Source: Alkalispirochaeta americana
Lineage (GTDB): Bacteria > Spirochaetota > Spirochaetia > DSM-27196 > Alkalispirochaetaceae
NCBI RefSeq assembly: GCF_900156105.1
Contig: NZ_FTMS01000006.1
Span: 1-64,000 of the forward strand
Reading direction: 5' to 3'
Length of the DNA: 64,000 nt
The notes under the pieces were generated by a model, which worked only from the letters and a program-made list of their open reading frames with translations, was not told the DNA's origin and ran no database searches. Positions 1 through 7,988 of this stretch are shown here, in pieces. The position numbers were made by a program, and so were the translations under genes. Each line of letters opens with the position of its first letter. Positions within the stretch are counted from its first letter, which is position 1.

Positions 1-116
1 TCCCGCGCGGTGTGCTTCCCCTTCTGGTGCTGCTGTTCTATCCGCGCTTCCCCGCCGCCAAGGCGGACCTGCTCCCGGATCGTCTTCATATGCTGAATCG
101 CTTCTCGGTTTCCCAC
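1..116 (-). CDS. Acyl-CoA carboxylase, carboxyltransferase (beta) subunit, N-terminal fragment
   Basis: Only the first 38 codons are in the window; the gene runs off the left edge. The reading frame from GTG at 116 contains VRLGGGEARIEQQHQKGK, the conserved N-terminal signature of propionyl-CoA/methylmalonyl-CoA/glutaconyl-CoA carboxyltransferase subunits (usually about 510 residues). These proteins move CO2 between biotin and an acyl-CoA. The GTG is chosen because AAGGAG (125-130) lies 8 nt upstream; an in-frame ATG at 89 is an alternative. It is divergent from the transaldolase gene with a shared control region. By context it could act on malonyl-CoA (decarboxylase or transcarboxylase), but the substrate cannot be read from this fragment. 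Confidence 0.75.
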   Translation of the reverse strand, partial: MGNREAIQHMKTIREQVRLGGGEARIEQQHQKGKHTAR

Positions 117-138
117 TGTCTTCACTCCTTGTTTCTCT

Positions 139-167
139 ACGCTACGCCCTCTTTGTTCATATGTCAA
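139..167 (-). promoter_or_regulatory. Promoter of the carboxyltransferase gene
   Basis: Read on the minus strand, TTGACA (167-162), a 17 bp spacer and TAGCGT (144-139) form a sigma-70-type promoter. Transcription would start about 15-20 nt before the Shine-Dalgarno sequence of the gene beginning at 116. Confidence 0.55.
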
Positions 168-169
168 GA

Positions 170-192
170 TTATCAGACAATCAACATCTGAT
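170..192. promoter_or_regulatory. Putative FadR-type operator half-sites
   Basis: TTATCAGACAA (170-180) is followed by TCTGAT (187-192), so ATCAGA and TCTGAT form an inverted repeat with a 9 bp centre, directly upstream of the minus-strand -35 box. The arms match the ATCAGA-TAG-TCTGAT core at iolB (13018-13048), but the centre is 6 bp longer. TTATCAGACAA recurs exactly at 292-302. Confidence 0.4.
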
Positions 193-259
193 TTGCCGTC
201 CTCCTTCCCCGAAGCCCCTCTTTATGAGGCCTTCAGGACCGGACCTTGAAATTTCGGGA

Positions 260-302
260 TTGACAACGGGGAAATATGATATATAATCCGTTTATCAGAC
301 AA
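260..302 (+). promoter_or_regulatory. Transaldolase operon promoter with operator half-site
   Basis: TTGACA (260-265), 16 bp spacer and TATAAT (282-287) form a near-consensus promoter for the transaldolase gene, leaving a leader of about 125 nt. The half-site TTATCAGACAA (292-302) sits at the expected transcription start, where a bound repressor would block initiation. Confidence 0.65.
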
Positions 303-420
303 ACCAAATGACGGATAACCAGAGGTCCGGTTGCATGCACAACGCCTCTGGCTATTGAATACGAGGCAGCGGCTCAACACCCTGGCTGCCCGAAGATGAA
401 AAATCACGGAGGATGAAACG

Positions 421-1500
421 ATGAGTGCCTATCAAAGCCCCCTGCACGAAATGAGCCAGACAACCCCTACAGACTACTGGAACGATTCAAGCGCCACGGA
501 CGAATTGGAGTACGGGATACAGCACGGCGCGGTGGGGGCCACCACAAACCCTGTCATTGTGGTGGACGTCCTCAAAAAGAGCTTTTCCGACTGGGAAGGC
601 CGCATCCGCGAGATCATCGGGGAACTCCCCACCGCCACCGAGGACGATATAGCCTGGAAACTGATCGATGAAATGGCCATAAAGGCGGCCAAATTGCTTG
701 AACCTGTCTTCGAGAAGACCGGTGGAAAAAAAGGCCGCCTCTCCATGCAGACCAACGCCAAGTTCTATCGGGACGCCGAAGCGATGGTGAAGCAGTCCCT
801 TCATTTTGCCCAGGTTATCCCGAATCTGAACGTGAAGATGCCCGTCACCGAGGCCGGTGTAAAAGCGATTGAAGAGGTCACCTATCACGGGATAAGCGTG
901 AACGCCACGGTCTCTTTCACCGTTCCCCAGGCTCTTGCCGTGGCCGAAGCGGTTGAGCGGGGCCTGAAACGCCGCGAAGCCGAGGGACTGGACAACTCCA
1001 AAATGGCTCCCGTTTGTACCATCATGGTGGGGCGCACCGACGACTGGATGAAGGTTGTCACCAACAGGGAAAACATCATCGTGAACCCCGATTACCTGGA
1101 ATGGGCCGGTGTCGCGGTCTTCAAGAACGCCTACCGGATCTACCAGGAAAAGGGCTACACCACCCGACTTCTGGCGGCTGCCTACCGAAACCACTACCAC
1201 TGGTCCCAGTTCATCGGAGGCGACGTGGTTCTTACCATTCCCTGCAAGTGGGCCAAACGCTTTAACGGCTCCGACGTGACCGTGGAAGAGCGCATGAGCA
1301 AACCCGTGGATCCGGCGATCATCAAGGAACTTTCCTCAAAGATTGAAGATTTCCGCCGCGCCTACGAACCCGACGGGATGACCCCTGCCGAGTTTGACAC
1401 CTACGGGGCAAACGTTCGCACCCTGCGACAGTTCATTGGCGGATATGCCGAGCTGTGTCAGATCATCCGGGATCTGATGATCCCGAACCCTGACAAATAA
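421..1500 (+). CDS. Transaldolase family protein
   Basis: A 359-residue TIM-barrel transaldolase. Family marks are ATTNP (40-44), the Schiff-base lysine K139 in NVKMP, SVNATVSFT (159-167) and VGRTDDW (203-209). Transaldolases move a dihydroxyacetone unit from a ketose to an aldose acceptor through a lysine Schiff base. The segment AAAYRN (252-257) aligns with GASFRN of E. coli TalB: the phosphate-binding arginine is kept, but the neighbouring phosphate-binding serine appears to be alanine, hinting at a changed substrate. It is about 40 residues longer than TalB. GGAGG lies 8 nt before the ATG. The next gene, 57 nt downstream, is an acylating aldehyde dehydrogenase, which fits an aldehyde product. 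Given the inositol island, donor 2-deoxy-5-keto-gluconate with product malonate semialdehyde is my inference; an ordinary pentose-phosphate role is not excluded. Confidence 0.88.
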   Translation: MSAYQSPLHEMSQTTPTDYWNDSSATDELEYGIQHGAVGATTNPVIVVDVLKKSFSDWEGRIREIIGELPTATEDDIAWKLIDEMAIKAAKLLEPVFEKTGGKKGRLSMQTNAKFYRDAEAMVKQSLHFAQVIPNLNVKMPVTEAGVKAIEEVTYHGISVNATVSFTVPQALAVAEAVERGLKRREAEGLDNSKMAPVCTIMVGRTDDWMKVVTNRENIIVNPDYLEWAGVAVFKNAYRIYQEKGYTTRLLAAAYRNHYHWSQFIGGDVVLTIPCKWAKRFNGSDVTVEERMSKPVDPAIIKELSSKIEDFRRAYEPDGMTPAEFDTYGANVRTLRQFIGGYAELCQIIRDLMIPNPDK

Positions 1501-1557
1501 CCTGACAAATACAAAGCCGGGAAGAGCCCAAGAGAATACGAGGAAAAGGACAGAATC

Positions 1558-2940
1558 ATGAGCATAGTACAGGAAAAACTGGCCCGTGCGCGGGCAGCAC
1601 AAAAGCAGATAGAACACTACTCCCAGGAAGAGATCGACGCCCTGGTGGCGGCGGCCGGCTGGGAGATCTACAAAACCGAGAGCGCCGAGGCCTGTGCCCG
1701 CCTTGCCCACGAGGAAACCGGCCTGGGAGTCTATGAAGACAAGCTCCTGAAGCACCAGAAAAAAATTCTGGGAACCCTGCGGGATCTTCACGGGGTAAAG
1801 TCCGTGGGCGTTCTTGAGGAAGATCCCGAAAAAGGTCTGATCAAGATCATCAAACCCGTGGGTGTGGTGGGAGCGTTGATCCCTGTGACCAACCCCACCT
1901 CCTCGGTGGGAGGAAACGGTTTGGCGATCCTGAAAAACCGCAACGCCGTTATCTTTGCTCCCCACCCCAAGGGTAAGGGATGCTCCGGCCTGGCGGCACA
2001 GAAGCTGCGCGACGGAATCCGGAAGGCTGGAGGCCCCGAAGATCTGGTTCAGTGGATCGAGGAGCCCACGGTGGATCTCACTCAGGAGCTGATGGAAGTG
2101 GTTGATCTGGTGGTTGCCACGGGCGGCCCCGGCATGGTGAAAGCCGCCTACTCCAGCGGAACCCCCGCCTACGGCGTGGGCGCAGGAAACGCCGTGGTGA
2201 TCGTTGACGAGACAGCCGACAGAAAAGACGCTGCAAAAAAGATTGCCCTGGGCAAGACCTTTGATAACGCCACGAGTTGCTCCGCCGAGAACTCCCTGGT
2301 GATCGAGTCCTCGATCTACAGCGCCATGGTGGAAGAGCTGAAGCAGCAGGGTGGATACCTTTGCAACGCCGAGGAGAAGGCCAAGCTGAAAGCTGCCATG
2401 TGGCCCGACGGCCACACCCTGAACAGGGCCGTTGTCGCCCAAAGCGCCGGAAAAATCGCGAGTCTCGCCGGGTTCTCCGTTCCCGAGTCAACCCGGTTCA
2501 TTATGGTGGAGGCCGGGAAGGTAGAACCCCAGGAACTCTTCGCCGGGGAGAAGCTCTCGGTGGTGATGACCCTCTGGAAATACAGCGGGTTTCCCCAGGC
2601 GATTCAGTTCGTTCAAGATATCACGGCTTTCTCCGGCTACGGTCACTCCTGCGGTATTCATACCACCCGGGATGACCGCATCATGGAGCTGGGCCTCCAG
2701 GCACCGGTAAGTCGTATCATGGTTCGCCAGGCCCAGAGCGCCGCCAACAGCGGAAACTACGATAACGGCATGCCCTTCTCTCTTACCCTGGGGTGCGGAA
2801 CCTGGGGCGGCAACATGACCACGGAAAATATCGCCTACTGGCATTTCCGGAATGTCACCTGGGTGTCCAAGCCCATTCCCGCTGTTCTCCCCGACGAGGA
2901 GAAAATTTTCGGGAACCATTGGGCAACGCTGGGCCGATAG
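1558..2940 (+). CDS. CoA-acylating aldehyde dehydrogenase (SauS-like)
   Basis: A 460-residue member of the acylating aldehyde dehydrogenase family (AdhE N-terminal domain, EutE/PduP, sulfoacetaldehyde dehydrogenase SauS). Seen: VATGGPGMVKAAYSSG (187-201) with the cofactor-binding loop, and the catalytic cysteine C241 in NATSCSAENS. Such enzymes oxidise an aldehyde with NAD(P)+ and CoA to acyl-CoA. The C-terminal GGNMTTENIAYWHFRN pattern is the part I associate with SauS-type enzymes, whose substrate sulfoacetaldehyde is a close analogue of malonate semialdehyde. It is co-transcribed with the transaldolase and followed by a strong terminator. The inferred role is malonate semialdehyde plus CoA to malonyl-CoA. 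Confidence 0.85.
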   Translation: MSIVQEKLARARAAQKQIEHYSQEEIDALVAAAGWEIYKTESAEACARLAHEETGLGVYEDKLLKHQKKILGTLRDLHGVKSVGVLEEDPEKGLIKIIKPVGVVGALIPVTNPTSSVGGNGLAILKNRNAVIFAPHPKGKGCSGLAAQKLRDGIRKAGGPEDLVQWIEEPTVDLTQELMEVVDLVVATGGPGMVKAAYSSGTPAYGVGAGNAVVIVDETADRKDAAKKIALGKTFDNATSCSAENSLVIESSIYSAMVEELKQQGGYLCNAEEKAKLKAAMWPDGHTLNRAVVAQSAGKIASLAGFSVPESTRFIMVEAGKVEPQELFAGEKLSVVMTLWKYSGFPQAIQFVQDITAFSGYGHSCGIHTTRDDRIMELGLQAPVSRIMVRQAQSAANSGNYDNGMPFSLTLGCGTWGGNMTTENIAYWHFRNVTWVSKPIPAVLPDEEKIFGNHWATLGR

Positions 2941-2952
2941 ATTGTGCAGTAT

Positions 2953-2988
2953 TTCCCGCAGGGCCTTTTCGGCAGGGCTCTGCGGGAA
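2953..2988 (+). terminator. Hairpin after the aldehyde dehydrogenase gene
   Basis: TTCCCGCAG (2953-2961) pairs with CTGCGGGAA (2980-2988). No T-run follows; it precedes the main terminator and may protect the mRNA 3' end. Confidence 0.45.
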
Positions 2989-2997
2989 CCTCCTGAT

Positions 2998-3033
2998 CCC
3001 TACCCTGCCGTGCAGCAGGGTAGGGTTTTTTTT
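2998..3033 (+). terminator. Rho-independent terminator of the transaldolase operon
   Basis: A perfect 11 bp stem, CCCTACCCTGC (2998-3008) with GCAGGGTAGGG (3015-3025), has a 6 nt loop and is followed by eight T residues (3026-3033). Confidence 0.92.
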
Positions 3034-3180
3034 GGCCCTGACCATGGCCTTGACCATGGCCTCGCTCCAGGCGATCTGCGGTGGTCACGGTCAGAATTGT
3101 ATGATAAAGTTTTATCGCGATTAGGTGTTTTGTATTCCTGCCGGCGGTTAATCGCTTACATTGATATTTTGGGGGATCCG

Positions 3181-3912
3181 ATGGATTTGTACTCATCGAC
3201 CGAGAACGCGCATATTTCGCAACAAACCGTTGTTGCCCAGGTTATGGCTCACCTCAAAGAAGTTATCGCCTCGGGAAAATACCGCCCCGGCGACCGCCTC
3301 CCCACGGAAAAAGAACTCTCCGAGATGCTCGGTGTGGGGCGATCTTCTGTTCGTGAGGCCATTAAGGTTTTTCAGCATCTTGGTGTTGTGGAGTCCCGGG
3401 CAGCAAAAGGGACATTTCTCCGGGAACGGGCAAACATCTCATCCGAAGCGATCGCCTGGGCTCTGCTCCTGGGGGATGATGACCTTCAGGACGTGATGGA
3501 ACTGCGCGAAGCGATCGAAAGCGTCTGCTTTGCCCGCCTCACCCAGGAGCTTGCCAGCGGTTCCGATTCAGCCCGACAGGTGCTGAAAGCACTCCAGGAG
3601 CAAGTCTCCGTGATGGAACAGGCGGCGGCCACCAACCAGGTACAGGATCTGGTGGAGGCCGACTACCGTTTTCACGGCCACATTGTCCGGGCAGGCGGAA
3701 ACCAGCTCTTCCGGGCGCTCTACTCCAGTCTCCACGCCTTTCTGAGTGAGGAGATCCGTTCGTCCTATACCGAGATGTCAGAACTTTCCGAGGCAGCCCG
3801 GGATCACGCCGAGATCGTGGAGGTCATCCAGAAGCGATCTCCCGAGCAATCCTGCCTGCGCCACCGGGAGCATTTCGAGCGCACCCGGAAGCTGCTCAAA
3901 CTGAACGTATAG
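3181..3912 (+). CDS. GntR/FadR-family transcriptional regulator (paralogue 1)
   Basis: A 243-residue regulator: N-terminal winged helix (about residues 15-80, recognition-helix region GVGRSSVREAIKVFQHLGV) and C-terminal all-helical FCD ligand domain with metal-site residues in EADYRFH, RDHAEI and HREHFE. The sequence closely resembles the second regulator at 9125-9955, and the recognition helices are nearly identical, so both probably bind the same operator. GGGGGA precedes the ATG. It sits downstream of the transaldolase operon terminator and converges with the phosphodiesterase gene, overlapping it by 17 nt. FCD proteins usually sense small organic acids, which fits an inositol-derived acid such as a keto-gluconate. 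Target and ligand are inferred. Confidence 0.9.
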   Translation: MDLYSSTENAHISQQTVVAQVMAHLKEVIASGKYRPGDRLPTEKELSEMLGVGRSSVREAIKVFQHLGVVESRAAKGTFLRERANISSEAIAWALLLGDDDLQDVMELREAIESVCFARLTQELASGSDSARQVLKALQEQVSVMEQAAATNQVQDLVEADYRFHGHIVRAGGNQLFRALYSSLHAFLSEEIRSSYTEMSELSEAARDHAEIVEVIQKRSPEQSCLRHREHFERTRKLLKLNV

Positions 3913-4678
3913 CGGCAGAAGCGCACCCCTCCTGTTCCGGCAGGAGTCCCTGAAGCCCCATGAGCTTCCGGGGCTCCATGGTGGTGATCGAGGAAACCCC
4001 CTGGCCGATTAAATCCTCCATGGTTTCCTTGTCGTTCACTGTCCAGACAGAAACCGGGAGAAACCGCCGGTGGGCGTAGTCCACCAGAAAGGGCTGGCAC
4101 AGGCGGTGGTGAAGATTGATCCCGCAGCATCCTGCTTCGCGGGCGCTCCGGCAGGTTAATCGAGCGTAGGCCTCGTAATCCTCCATGGCTAGGGGAATGT
4201 CCTGGAGCTCCGAGGCGTTGAGCATCACCTGCAACCGGGGGAACTCCCCGGTGATCATCCTTGCCCACTCGGCGTTGCACCCCGTAAAGACCACACCATC
4301 CTCCAGGCTCCACGACGAGAGGAGCCTCCGAATATAGCCAAGGCTTCCGGGGTCTTTCAGATCAAGATTGACAAGACAGGACTTACCCTTTGCCAGAGAA
4401 AAGATCTCTTCCAGAGAAGGAAGCAACTCTGGCTCATCAGCCATGAAGGCCCGGGCCTCTTCGTAGGTGCAATCGGCAATGGAACGCCGATCGCCCCGGG
4501 AGTTGGTCAGCTCTTCATCGTGATGGAGCACGGGTATCCCGTCGCGACTGCTCCTGATGTCCACTTCTATCAGGTCAGCCCCCGCTTCTATTCCGGCAAG
4601 AAAGGACTCCGCCGTGTTTGCCCTGGTGTTCTCGCACCCTGTGTGGGCTGTAACCAGTACCCGCTGCGAATATTTCAT
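3896..4678 (-). CDS. Glycerophosphodiester phosphodiesterase (cytoplasmic)
   Basis: A 260-residue GDPD-fold protein without a signal peptide. It keeps the family pattern: catalytic histidine in AHTGCENTRANT near the start, EVDIRSSRDGIPVLHHDEEL, and VSVWTVNDKETMEDLIGQGV near the end. HTG replaces the usual HRG, so the arginine at that place is missing. GDPDs cut glycerophosphodiesters into sn-glycerol-3-phosphate and an alcohol. It is the last gene of an operon with an ABC importer, in the same order as ugpQ in ugpBAECQ. Inside an inositol island the natural substrate guess is glycerophosphoinositol, yielding inositol. Start chosen at ATG 4678 (GTGAGG 9 nt upstream); GTG 4693 is an alternative. 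Confidence 0.85.
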   Translation of the reverse strand: MKYSQRVLVTAHTGCENTRANTAESFLAGIEAGADLIEVDIRSSRDGIPVLHHDEELTNSRGDRRSIADCTYEEARAFMADEPELLPSLEEIFSLAKGKSCLVNLDLKDPGSLGYIRRLLSSWSLEDGVVFTGCNAEWARMITGEFPRLQVMLNASELQDIPLAMEDYEAYARLTCRSAREAGCCGINLHHRLCQPFLVDYAHRRFLPVSVWTVNDKETMEDLIGQGVSSITTMEPRKLMGLQGLLPEQEGCASAAIRSV

Positions 4679-4689
4679 AGAGACTGACC

Positions 4690-5523
4690 TCACTTCAAGC
4701 TCATGGAGAAACCCTGGGTTAGCTGCCGGTACACCAGGTTCGAAAAAACAAGAATCGGCAGCGACGCCATCAAACCAATCGCCATGAGTTCACCCCACTG
4801 GGTTGAGTACTCCCCGATATACCGCGAGATCACCACCGGCAGAGTGAGAAGCCGGGGCGTGCGTACAAAGAGCAGGGCAAAGAGAAACTCGTTCCAGGCG
4901 AGAATAAGACTGAAAATCGACGTGGCAATCACACCGGTTCTCACCAGGGGAGCCACAATAGAGACCAGAACCCTCCCCGGAGAAGCTCCATCGATCATCG
5001 CCGCTTCCTCGAACTCCAGGGGCAGGGACTTCAGAAAGCCGTAGATAATCCATATGGAGTAGGGAAGCGTATAGATCTGGAAGGCAATGATCAGCCCCGC
5101 CAGGGTGTTGATCAACCGCACCTGGTTAAAAACGGTAAAGAGCGGAACCGCCAGAACGATGGGAGGCAATATTCGAACCACCAGGACCCAGATCAGGAAG
5201 AGCCGGTTGATCTTCAGGGGAAACCTGAACCGCACCAGGGCGTAGGAAGCGAGAAAGGCCAGGACGATCGACGAAGCGGTTGAAGAGACTGCCACAACCA
5301 CGGTGTTGTAGAAGTTCCGCCAGATCCCGGCAGAAAAGACGTTTCCGTAATTCTGCAGGGTCGGTGTTTGGGGGAAAAACGTGGGAATGGGGCTGATCAC
5401 CTCCCGAGGGGTCTTCAGGGAGGTGTTCACCATCCAGTAGATTGGGGCAACAATGACTGCCAGAAAGGCCACCAGAGTGATCCAGAAGAGCGCTCTTTGC
5501 AGGTAGAAACGAAATCGGTACAT
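4690..5523 (-). CDS. ABC sugar transporter permease, MalG/UgpE type
   Basis: A 277-residue inner-membrane permease with about six transmembrane segments and the EAA loop EFEEAAMIDGASPGRVLVSI that docks to the ATPase. It forms the channel with the permease encoded just upstream; only one base separates the two genes. Start at ATG 5523 because GGGAGG lies 9 nt upstream; ATG 5532 sits directly on that sequence. No ATPase gene is in the operon. Substrate is unknown; the neighbouring GDPD suggests a glycerophosphodiester or polyol. Confidence 0.93.
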   Translation of the reverse strand: MYRFRFYLQRALFWITLVAFLAVIVAPIYWMVNTSLKTPREVISPIPTFFPQTPTLQNYGNVFSAGIWRNFYNTVVVAVSSTASSIVLAFLASYALVRFRFPLKINRLFLIWVLVVRILPPIVLAVPLFTVFNQVRLINTLAGLIIAFQIYTLPYSIWIIYGFLKSLPLEFEEAAMIDGASPGRVLVSIVAPLVRTGVIATSIFSLILAWNEFLFALLFVRTPRLLTLPVVISRYIGEYSTQWGELMAIGLMASLPILVFSNLVYRQLTQGFSMSLK

Positions 5524-5524
5524 C

Positions 5525-6403
5525 TCAGTCATCCTCCCGGAGCAGTTTTCGGACATAAAAGAGGGCAAGAAAGGAAACAAAGAAGAGCGTGATCACCGAC
5601 GCTGCGCTGGCCCGCCCAAAGTTGAAAAAGGAGAAGCCCTCGCGGTAGATAAAGAAGGAGAGGGTCTGGGTCGCGTTGGCGGGCCCTCCGCCGGTTAATG
5701 CGTAGACCTTGTCAAAGAGCCGGAAGGTGTCCAGGGTTCTGAGCATGAGCACCAGCAGGATCTGTCCCGAAAGAATGGGCAGCGTTACCTTGAAAGCGAT
5801 CTGGGAGGACCGGGCTCCGTCTATCCGAGCCGCCTCGAAGAGCTCCCTGGGAATGGAGCTCATGCCAGCCTGGATGATCAGGAAGGCAAAAGGGGTCCAT
5901 TGCCAGATGTCCACCAGAATGATGGAAAAGAGGGCCATCTGTCTGTCCGTGAGCCATCCCACGGGGGCAACCCCCAGAATCCCCAAAAGATAGTTAAAGA
6001 GCCCTATCTCGTAGTGATAAAAGATCTGCCAGATAGCGCAGATCACCATGGTGGAGATGATCATGGGGAAGATGATCACCAGCGAAGCTGCCCGTTTTCC
6101 CCGGAAATCCCGGTAGAGCAAAAACGCAATAAGCACTCCCAGAAAAACTTCCAGAAAACTGGCCCCAAAGGTGAAAAGCACCGTATTCTGGAAGGATCGC
6201 TGAAAGAGTTCCTCGCCGATTATCCGGCTGTAATTTTCAAATCCGATAAACAGTCGCGATCCCGTGATAAAATCATACTCGTAGAAAGAATCGCGCAGAA
6301 TTGTCCCGATTGGGTAGGTTGTCAAAAAAAGAATGATGATCAACGCCGGCGCAAAAATTGCGTAGAAAAAAGCGTTGTGGGCCAACCGATCTGTGTTTCT
6401 CAT
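5525..6403 (-). CDS. ABC sugar transporter permease, MalF/UgpA type
   Basis: A 292-residue membrane protein with six predicted transmembrane helices and an EAA loop, RELFEAARIDGARSSQIAFK, about 90 residues from the C-terminus. It pairs with the MalG-type permease directly downstream. A 142-nt gap with a strong hairpin (6490-6532) separates it from the binding-protein gene. Confidence 0.93.
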   Translation of the reverse strand: MRNTDRLAHNAFFYAIFAPALIIILFLTTYPIGTILRDSFYEYDFITGSRLFIGFENYSRIIGEELFQRSFQNTVLFTFGASFLEVFLGVLIAFLLYRDFRGKRAASLVIIFPMIISTMVICAIWQIFYHYEIGLFNYLLGILGVAPVGWLTDRQMALFSIILVDIWQWTPFAFLIIQAGMSSIPRELFEAARIDGARSSQIAFKVTLPILSGQILLVLMLRTLDTFRLFDKVYALTGGGPANATQTLSFFIYREGFSFFNFGRASAASVITLFFVSFLALFYVRKLLREDD

Positions 6404-6489
6404 GGTCTGTCTATTCCTTTGGAAGTTCCTTTGGACGCCCCGGGAATCCTCTATGAAGGACCCGGTCGGGCTCCCCCGAAGAGGGGAGA

Positions 6490-6532
6490 GACCCCGGAGA
6501 TCCTTTCCCGAGAAAGGAGACGCTCCGGGGTC
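6490..6532 (-). terminator. Intercistronic hairpin between binding protein and permeases
   Basis: GACCCCGGAG (6490-6499) pairs with CTCCGGGGTC (6523-6532), enclosing a second stem CCTTTC/GAAAGG. There is no T-run. Such structures between binding-protein and permease genes often stabilise the upstream mRNA or attenuate read-through so that binding protein exceeds permease; that role here is inferred. Confidence 0.55.
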
Positions 6533-6545
6533 AGGTATGAAAACG

Positions 6546-7805
6546 TTACCGCAGAATCTCCGTTACCCGCCGCTGGATCTGCTGCAGAGCCTCTTCGGCA
6601 GAAACCTCGCCCACCAGCGCACGCTGGAGATAATCACCGAAGGTGGTCTCTATCTGGGGCCAGTAGTCGGTTCTGGGACGTACGGATCCTGAGATCTGTC
6701 CCGCCAGCTGAGCCGGATACCAGGGATATTTTTCCTGGAGTCGGGAAATATGATGCACACTATGACGTGTGGGAGGAATCCCTGTCTCATCAGCCATCAT
6801 TTCCTGCACGGGCGCACTGGTGAGATACTGGATAAAATCAAAGGCAGCATCGATGTTCCGGGAATCCCGGGGGATGCCCACCATCCAGGCACCGATCATG
6901 GACGAAGAGCCCTTGACCTGACCCGGATGAGCTGCGATCGAGACTTGTCCCACCACGTTCGACTGCTCGGGGTTTTCCAGATCTCCGATCCAGCCCGGCC
7001 AGACCTCGATAGCCATGGCACCGGCACCGGACATAAGCGCATCACGCACCTGGGTGGACTGGTAGGCGGTAACTCCGGCGGGAGCGTACTCGGCCAGCTC
7101 CAGAAAGAACTCCACCGCTGCCAGCGCTTCCGGCGTGTCAAAGGCAGGCTTTCCATCGACCAGAATATCGGCACCAAAGGCCCAGAAGAGCGGCAAGAAC
7201 CCTGTCACGATGGGGTTGCCCTGGACACCGCGAAAGAGCACCGGCACGGTGTCGTCACCCTCGGCGGCAACACGCTGCGCGATATCAAGAACATCACTCC
7301 AGGTATCGATCGCGCTGTAGCCATAGCGTGCAGCAATATCGTGACGATAGGCAAAGAGAGCTACGTTTCCTACGTGAGGCAGGGCGTAGAGATCACCCGA
7401 GGGATGGGGATAGCGTCCCACGTTCACCATGTTCTCCACCAGATCGGGGTCGATCTCCAGACCCTTTTCCCGGTAGAGGGTGTCCAGATTCACAAGCCAT
7501 CCTGCCTCCTGAATTCTGGGGAGGAAGGGGTCATCCACCAAAAGAACGTCGAACGCACCCGTTCCACCCCGAAGCTCGATAACAGTTTGCTCCATGAGCT
7601 CCGCCCCGGAGAGCTTGAGAATTTCAAAGCGCACATTCGGGTTCTGGCGGGTATACTCCTGCGTAGCAAGCTCCATGGCCGTTCCAAAGGCCCCGTCACG
7701 ACCGGCAATAGTCAGGGTGGTAACCCCTTCTTCCCTCTTTCCGCCGGCAAAAACCGTTGCTGCACAAAGCATCAGCACAACCAGCACCAAACACATCCGT
7801 TTCAT
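6546..7805 (-). CDS. ABC transporter extracellular solute-binding protein, family 1
   Basis: A 419-residue periplasmic binding protein. The N-terminus is a cleavable signal peptide (basic MKR, hydrophobic LVLVVLMLCAATVFA, then GGKREE); no lipobox cysteine is placed for lipidation. The body has the family-1 pattern with TQEYTRQNPNVRFEI and GAGAMAIEVWPGW. It would capture the substrate in the periplasm for the two permeases downstream. ATG 7805 is preferred (GGAGG 8 nt upstream); GTG 7808 is possible. Its promoter region holds an inverted repeat (7838-7852) facing a divergent regulator gene. Confidence 0.93.
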   Translation of the reverse strand: MKRMCLVLVVLMLCAATVFAGGKREEGVTTLTIAGRDGAFGTAMELATQEYTRQNPNVRFEILKLSGAELMEQTVIELRGGTGAFDVLLVDDPFLPRIQEAGWLVNLDTLYREKGLEIDPDLVENMVNVGRYPHPSGDLYALPHVGNVALFAYRHDIAARYGYSAIDTWSDVLDIAQRVAAEGDDTVPVLFRGVQGNPIVTGFLPLFWAFGADILVDGKPAFDTPEALAAVEFFLELAEYAPAGVTAYQSTQVRDALMSGAGAMAIEVWPGWIGDLENPEQSNVVGQVSIAAHPGQVKGSSSMIGAWMVGIPRDSRNIDAAFDFIQYLTSAPVQEMMADETGIPPTRHSVHHISRLQEKYPWYPAQLAGQISGSVRPRTDYWPQIETTFGDYLQRALVGEVSAEEALQQIQRRVTEILR

Positions 7806-7837
7806 CACAGATACCTCCTCATGGATTGTTCCATATT

Positions 7838-7852
7838 GTAGGAAAATCCTAC
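7838..7852. promoter_or_regulatory. Operator-like inverted repeat upstream of the importer operon
   Basis: GTAGGA (7838-7843), AAA, TCCTAC (7847-7852) is a perfect 6-3-6 inverted repeat. Read on the minus strand it abuts a TACAAT -10-like box. It is a good candidate site for the divergently encoded DeoR-like regulator. Confidence 0.5.
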
Positions 7853-7988
7853 CATGACATAGTCAAGAACCCCAGAAAATACTTCCTGATTCTTAATAGC
7901 CTGATTTAGCGATATAACTATTAAACGTATATTAGCTTAATGACTATTTTCTTGCGTAATCCTTCGTATCGTGCTTCAATCTCTACAT

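Noticed and set aside
421-2940. Transaldolase plus SauS-like dehydrogenase as a sulfoglycolysis operon
   Set aside because: No sulfoquinovosidase, isomerase or sulfonate exporter is present, and all neighbours and operator half-sites point to inositol; kept only as an alternative.
3034-3065. Direct repeat of GACCATGGCCT
   Set aside because: Only two short copies next to a terminator; no functional context.
3103-3116. GATAAA-GT-TTTATC inverted repeat upstream of fadR paralogue 1
   Set aside because: Short, A/T-rich and without a second copy; could be chance, so not listed as an operator.
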